Source of the DNA: Saccharum officinarum
Lineage: Eukaryota > Streptophyta > Magnoliopsida > Poales > Poaceae
DNA: 64,000 bases
Assembly: GCA_020631735.1 (NCBI GenBank)
Contig: CM036201.1
Location: 75,468,353-75,532,352, forward strand
Direction: 5' to 3'
Shown: piece by piece, positions 57,952-64,000 of the stretch
How positions within the stretch are numbered: the first letter of the stretch is position 1
Layout: the number at the start of each line of letters is the position of its first letter
The notes under the pieces: model-generated
Databases searched by the model: none
The model's input: only the letters and a program-made list of their open reading frames with translations
Told to the model about the DNA's origin: nothing
Program-made: the position numbers and the translations under genes

Positions 57952-60900
57952 TGTCACGGAACAGCCCAAATTATAAGAACAAACGTACAAAAACAATCGC
58001 CGGAGCAATTAAATTCTCGTACTTAAGCTCCTATAACTCCGGTAGTCCAATAAAATCACGAGGGATTTCAAACCAACCAACATATAAGCCAAGATCGTAG
58101 TGGTCCAACATAACAGGTCATATGTTACATCTATTTCATAAGTAATTCAACATATATCAGAGTTTGGTAGAGTTATTACAACTCAAGTTCAAAAGTAGCG
58201 GAAGCAAAGTAGTTTGAAAACTAATATCACCTTAATTCAAATACATGCCAGTACCAAGGTCAAATTCCCATGAAAGCAAGAGAGACAAGATAGCTCAGAT
58301 GGATCATGCCCATGATCACACTCCGCCACTACAGCCGGAGTCTTCCAATTCTTGCAGTAGCTATGTTATATCACAACCTGCAACAAGTGGGAATAAACCC
58401 TGAGTACGAGAAGGTACTCAGCTAGACTTACCCGTCATAAACCAGAAATAATGACACCAAGGAGTATGCAAGGCTTTCTTTCAGTGGGCTAGCTTGACTC
58501 ATTTGCGAAAAGCATAAGTTATCATGAATAAACTAATTTAAGTATTTTTGCATCATCTTTATTATAACCTATTCAATCTAGGTAAGCACCTATGCTAAAG
58601 CAATCACTTGATTAACCATTAACATCAAAGGTTACCATTTCAGGTTTTAGCATTTCCAACATCATCCACATAACCATCCATGTTCCATAATCATTACTAC
58701 GATGCAGTAGCTCGAGTCAAGTGCTCACTAACCGGGAGCGACGGCGATTCGAATCGAATTCCTATCCAGCTGGAGATTTATTCCTCACACAAACCTCACT
58801 CACCCGCTAAAGTGAGGTGTTGGTCACCGAGTCAACCATTCAGGTAAAGTCGCGAGCTTGCCAGGAACCACTTGTACTCGGGGGCCGTCCGACTGCTCTT
58901 TGGCCTTATCATCGCGCCCCCGTTTCCTGCCACTACTGCTTCGGTACAGTGCGTTGCGGGCAATCCACTCGGCCCGAATAATCTCCCAGCTTCGCGGTCG
59001 AAAGGTGCCTTATTCGGCCAGCTAAATGTGAGGCATGCGTTCAACATGACCCGAGGGACAACAACGGACGGTCCTTAATCAACACAGACGGAAACTACAA
59101 GCACCCCAGAACCCTGTCTGGTTGCCCAATACTTATTCCGTCCGGTCTCCAATTTTTCATCAACGCTTGGTTATTTCCAGGATAACATCCATTCCATAGC
59201 TAAAGTATTCCCGTAACCACCTATAATTTCAGGTGACAGGAAATCACCGATCTCTACCGGTCTAAGCAGGGCTAAGCAATATTTTCGATCCTAAACTAAA
59301 ATAGGATTTCAGGCATATCAACGGGACAAGGAAAGGATATATATGCAGCAAGTGTTTTCAATCAACTCCTATAACTTAATGCAACAATACATATATAACA
59401 TATATATATATACTCAATTGCTTTTGTAAAGTAGGAGGCTTAGAATGCTCCGGGGCTTGCCTGGGATCCGACACAAGTTAGTAGCTGTCAGATGACACTC
59501 GCTGAGTACTTCCATCTTCGGGATAGTTCCACCAAACACCGTCTTCGGGTTTGGCTTCAACAACTCATCCTTCACGTGGTGCATCTAGCGAACCTAAATG
59601 AGATGCAAGATGCATGCGTATGAATATGATGAATGGTAACACAAGATGCATCACATAATCAATTAAAGAGGGCAAGCACATTAAGCATAACACAAGTTTA
59701 ACAAGATCACAAGTATCTTAACTTGACTATCATCAAGGGTATAAGCCACACTTAGCAACACATGGAGTAAACATCCATGACTAGCATCTGACAATTTCTG
59801 GACTGCAAACAACATCTACATGTTTGGATCATAACTGGAGTTATACAAATCCAATAGACATGAAACAAGACATTCTGGAAAGCTTATGAAATTGTCTATA
59901 ATTCATATTTAATCATCTTAGCATGATTCTCAAGTTAACCAAGTCAAACATGTATAATTACAGAATCTGGTCCAGAGATTCCAGAGAACAACTATTTCTG
60001 GAACCCAACTTGAAATAGTCATTACTCACAAACTATAAGGCCAAATGCCACCAAAATTTAATACAAGCTAGATTAATAAGTTATTTACAACTTTGTTATA
60101 AGCATGTTTCTCATCAAACATTATTTTCATGGTGCAATTACCAAAGTCCCAGAAACTATCCAGGAAAGCATTAATTGCAAGAATAAATATTAACTTATAT
60201 TCCAAACATACATTTGGCTACAACCAATGTAACCATCATAAAGTGCATGTTAAATGATCACCAAAAAGTATAGTGCTCATCATTAAATAATTTCTTTTAA
60301 TGCATTTCTTAATTTATTTAAATAGCAAGGTGAAATAATAAACATATACCAAAAGTCCATAATAAAATCTATAAAAATTACAGTAGCTCTTACATACACC
60401 CAGTAGTCTACTGTACAAATTTCAAGGCATTTGGACATGTATATCAACATCTATGAAAAAGACAAATTGCTATTGCAAGAATTCATGTGAGAGCAAGATG
60501 CACTAATAAATCACGCAAATGGCAACCAAAATTCATGAAATAATTACCACACATTAAACATCATATGAGTAGCATGCCACAAAAATTTCACTTCATTTGG
60601 AGCCCTAGATCTACAGTTATGAAAATGACAAATACATCTAGCATTAAAAACCTAGCTGCACAAATCTATTTTTACAGAGAAAACTTTAAACTAAAACATG
60701 CCATATTATAGATCTACTGCACAGAGAATTTCACAAGGATTCCAAAAAGTCCTCATTTACTATTTTACGATTTTTCTACAATTTATTATGATTTTCCAAA
60801 GTTTTAGTCATTTTTCTGCAAAAGATAATTATTAAACCGAAAAGGACAAACACTTTTACAACGGGACCCCTGGAAGAAACTTTAATCAAACCGAGCGAAC

Positions 60901-62710
60901 AAGTCCTTCTTGCACTATTCAAATGAGTCTATGGCTTCACAGAAAGGTCCCTCCCTTTAGTCGAATTCCTCCCGCGAGGTCCCTGGTCGCGAAACAGAGC
61001 AGGGGAGGCGCTGGGCTCGCGGTTCCGGCCGTTGGAGAGCTCGTCGGCGGCGACGAGGTGGCGGGGGAGCCTCAGGGGGTCCTCGCGAACCCGTAGGCAG
61101 TCATGGCTCGCTCCGCGGTGGTCCGTGGCATCCTGGCCACGCGCACCGGTGGCCCGAGGCGACGGCGGCAGGTGGCAGCCGTGCTGCGGCGGCGGTCGGA
61201 GCCGGGGAAGAGGCACGGGAGGGGTGGCGTGGTGAGAGGAAGATGATGGTGCAGTCGGCTTGGATGAATGAAGGGTTGAGCAGCGGGGACGCGGGGAGGC
61301 CGAGCTCGACCATGGCGGCCATGGCTACGGCGGTGGTTCCCGACGGGGCCGGCTTGGGTAAGCGCGCGCGAGGGGTGAATGGAGGCGAGGCGGAGATGTT
61401 GGCGAGGTCGGCTCGGCTCGGGACCGAGCGCAGTAGCGGACACGGTAGCGGCACGGGCCGAGCTGGAGCTCGACACGGCCATGGCGGGCGGCGCTCTGGT
61501 GCGCGCGCGCGTGCTGCTGGCTAGGCGAGGGGCGAGCAGAGAGCGAGTGAGGAGCGTCGGGGCACCTTGGCAGTCATAATGAAGCGGCAGTGGCGCGACA
61601 GCAAGGCAGGGACATGTGGCAAAGGAGGTGGCGCGCGGCGTGCATGCACGGTGACCACGTTGACAGAGCGTCGAGCACGTGGTGGGCGCAGAGTGGAGCA
61701 CAGTGGGCAGCGATTTGGGCTATATCTGGGCCGATTTGGACCTCGGAGCAAAAACGAAGTTTGAAGCCCACACAATGCTCTACAAATTTCATTAAGGGGC
61801 CAAGGTCATTAGAGCAATGGATTAGCGGTTAACTGGTTGCCAAAACTGCAGTGTCAACACCTTACTGACAGTCACAGAAACTCACTTTCGATGGTCAAAA
61901 CTTCGTCAAAATGAACTCAACTTTTTGTATGCTCTTCATCATCATGTATTCTCCAACTTTTATATTTGGCTCAACTGGAGTTGCTTAGCAAAAACACAAG
62001 AACGCGACGTGCCAACGTCGACGACGATGAATTCCAGACTTAGAAAAATTCTAAGTCTGAAAACAGCCGCTGATTCAATCTTCGAGCCTCTGTTTGACTT
62101 ATTTCCAAGTTGATCTAGCTCTTGGTCCAAAAACAAAGTTTGTTCTACATGATATGTACTACAACTTTCATTTAAGGTCCAACCTCAAAACTGGTATAGA
62201 ACCTACTGTTCTACTTTAACCAAAGTAGGATCACGATGAAGCTTAAATTATCCTTTTTGATCAATTGGAGCATTTTCTGGGCATTTGCTCAACACAAACC
62301 TTTCTTGACTTTTGTTGTAGAGTCCATCTAGAGTCGTTTGGGCAAGGTTACAAGGTTTTGTTGATGACCTATATTTCCATCCACTTAATAATGCAATTCC
62401 AGCACTTAGTAAAGTCATTCCAACAAGCATATAACTTATCATTTCATGTGACTTTTTGATTCCAGACGTCATGAAACTTTTCCAGGGATCAATATAGATA
62501 GGTACTAAGGTGAGACATGTGAATATATTGCAATAACTCTACCCAAGCATATATCTTGAAAATGGCCTATATATAAAGCAAGGTGCAACAGCCAAGTTTA
62601 GATTGGGGCTCCTGCCATAGGTTGACCTTGACATCATCATCTCCACTTGATCTATCATGTTTAAGCTCAAACCCACTGCTTAACTGGTGACAAACACCTC
62701 GGGTGTTACA
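57952..62710 (-). repeat. LARD 5' LTR, complete, 4759 bp
   Basis: Borders TGTCACGG and GGTGTTACA give TG..CA ends. It is complete and larger than the left copy by 350 bp. Base following: TAAGA, with no matching duplication at the left edge, as expected if that edge was lost. Confidence 0.92.
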
Positions 62711-62812
62711 TAAGAAGAGCAGACTCTAAGGAGCCGAGTCAGTTTGGAGCCGAGCCGTCTGTGATTTGTCTCCAGCTGAGGGTCCTGTAGACCTGTACAG
62801 GTGTCGTCAGAT

Positions 62813-62906
62813 GGAGCCGGTGACACGCGGCAGGCATCAGCCAAGGGGGCGCACGCGAGCTGCAATATGCCCATCGCTCACCCAATTTTCTTCCTCAACG
62901 GCAGCA
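62813..62906 (-). repeat. ~90-bp repeat, inverted partner of 49.9 kb copy
   Basis: Reverse complement of the 49888-49965 copy, with an extra TTGGCTGATGCC-like insertion between the GTGCGCCCCC and TGCCGCGTG parts. The similarity stops abruptly at both ends. Confidence 0.85.
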
Positions 62907-63484
62907 GGAGGCGCCTTTGCTTGCATGTTCATGTCCACGAGACCACGACTCCCATCGCCACCTTTCTTAATTTCTTTCATTCATTCATTCATTCTTTCTT
63001 CTCCAATTTCCAGCATGCAGCGAGACAGTCGGAAACCGAAGAAAGCACAGCTAGCACGGACCACAGGTCCACATCCACAAGACCATCACACCACATGTGT
63101 GCTATCGCTGTCGCTGTGCATGCATGCGCCCAAGCAAACATGGCGGGATTGGCGGTCGGTCGGAGTGGTGCCGCGTCATGTCATGCATGGCCCCGCTACC
63201 TTTCTCGCTGAACGCCACCGTACCACCATCTAGCCACCAGCTCCGACAAAGCTCTCGGATGAGATGAGATGAGATCAGGCCCTGCCCGTCTCGGTGTTTA
63301 AGCAAAGTTGCTCTCATTTTTTTAAGTTAACAAAGCGAATGAAAGCGTATGTTGTGCTGCTGAGTGCTGACAGGTAGGGTACAGTCCCCTAGCTGATCGT
63401 CTATGGCGTGCTACACTCTTACTGTTAGTGGGCGGTATCATTGGATTGGATTGGGTGGCGTTTACATTAGATTACATCAGATTC

Positions 63485-63486
<2 letters not shown>

Positions 63487-63567
<81 letters not shown>
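63487..63567. repeat. (TA)n microsatellite, ~40 units
   Basis: Pure TA dinucleotides for about 80 bases. It is length-unstable and could form a cruciform. Confidence 0.97.
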
Positions 63568-63569
<2 letters not shown>

Positions 63570-64000
63570 TGGGCTATTCCATTATTAAACTAACGGTGCT
63601 ACGTACGTACGTGATCACCATCATCATCACGTACGCAGGCAGGCAAGGCAGACATCCCCTGTCACGTTGGCAGAGTACCAGGAGTAACCGAGGCAGTAGT
63701 ACAAGAGGCCAAGACAGAGTTGTTCGGCCGACTGAATTTGATTTGTTATGGCGAGTTACTGGCCGGGGTTAGGACCTGCACGGCGTGAACCTGCTCTGGT
63801 TGTGTAGTAGGAATACGTATCCACCGCACCGCACCACACCACACCACACAGGCACAGCAGGCAGAGTGGCAGACAGAGGCACACACAGCTAGCACGCTGT
63901 TACCAACCCCCGTGCCGTGTGCCCGGGAGTGCCCGCGCCCGATGCAACATAAGAGTATACGACGCACGAGGACGCGTACTATTAGTTGCGCTAGTTTACA

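Larger units (their letters stand above)
50147..62710 (-). mobile_element. LARD-type non-autonomous LTR retrotransposon, 12.6 kb
   Basis: Two direct copies of a very large LTR (50147-54555 and 57952-62710) enclose 3.4 kb without any gag or pol frame. On the minus strand the order is 5' LTR (right), tRNA-Met-type primer site at 57938-57949, non-coding interior, polypurine tract at 54556-54571, 3' LTR (left). Large LTRs of 4-5 kb with a conserved non-coding interior of about 3.5 kb define the LARD group (barley Sukkula is the classic example), mobilised in trans by Gypsy elements. By eye the LTRs differ by roughly 1.5-2 percent, so insertion is recent. The outer end of the left LTR lacks 350 bp. 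Confidence 0.88.
62711..64000. other. Intergenic, no gene recognised
   Basis: Mixed composition. ATTCATTC microsatellite units occur at about 62978-62998, a (TA)n tract at 63487-63567, GTACGTACGTAC words at 63601-63612, and a CACAC/CCGCA-rich stretch at 63820-63850. The frames here are short and have no domain. It may be the promoter of a gene further right. Confidence 0.45.

Overview
The window is plant nuclear DNA, most likely from a panicoid grass related to sorghum, sugarcane or maize. The evidence is GC-rich first exons, multi-exon genes with GT..AG introns, grass-type Stowaway, Tourist and hAT MITEs, and very large LTR elements nested in one another. A run of Ns at 32145-32244 shows a draft assembly. 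The species is not proven by the sequence. I found no prokaryotic, organellar or viral gene system.

Layout. 1-8.1 kb: intergenic, packed with small DNA transposons and one 1.2-kb foldback element. 9.5-17.1 kb (+): an apparently intact 11-exon ABCC (MRP-type) transporter gene, 1474 codons when spliced, closest to ABCC10. One hAT MITE lies upstream of it and a second copy of the same family lies in intron 6. 19.2-22.5 kb (-): a convergent EIN3-like (EIL3-type) transcription factor gene, single coding exon of 617 codons, with a probable 5'UTR intron, a probable 3'UTR intron and a short uORF. 23.0-30.1 kb: an F-box/DUF295 pseudogene cut into two halves by a palindromic Mutator-like element (1.7 kb after subtraction), which was itself hit by a 4.1-kb solo LTR. 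30.5-37.7 kb: LTR fragments, the assembly gap, a tandem duplication, an unclassified repeat-rich element and a Tourist MITE. 37.8-39.7 kb (-): a second F-box/DUF295 gene, broken by two MITEs and a frameshift. 41.5-48.9 kb: a Ty1/copia element with 472/471-bp LTRs and a damaged gag-pol, inserted in an RNase-H-like (RVT_3) relic whose N-terminal half is inverted. 50.1-62.7 kb (-): a LARD-type non-autonomous LTR element with 4.4/4.76-kb LTRs and a 3.4-kb non-coding interior. 62.7-64 kb: intergenic, with a long (TA)n tract.

Only two genes look functional: the ABCC transporter (membrane export or vacuolar sequestration of conjugates) and the EIL3-type regulator (in Arabidopsis EIL3/SLIM1 controls sulfur-starvation responses). 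They are convergent neighbours, and nothing in the sequence proves they work together. The rest is F-box gene decay and layered transposition, with insertion order readable from target-site duplications. No exotic new system was found. The most informative observations are the nested split of the F-box gene, the LARD element with a truncated outer LTR and inverted flanks, the scrambled RNase-H relic, and the hAT MITE pair at ABCC10.
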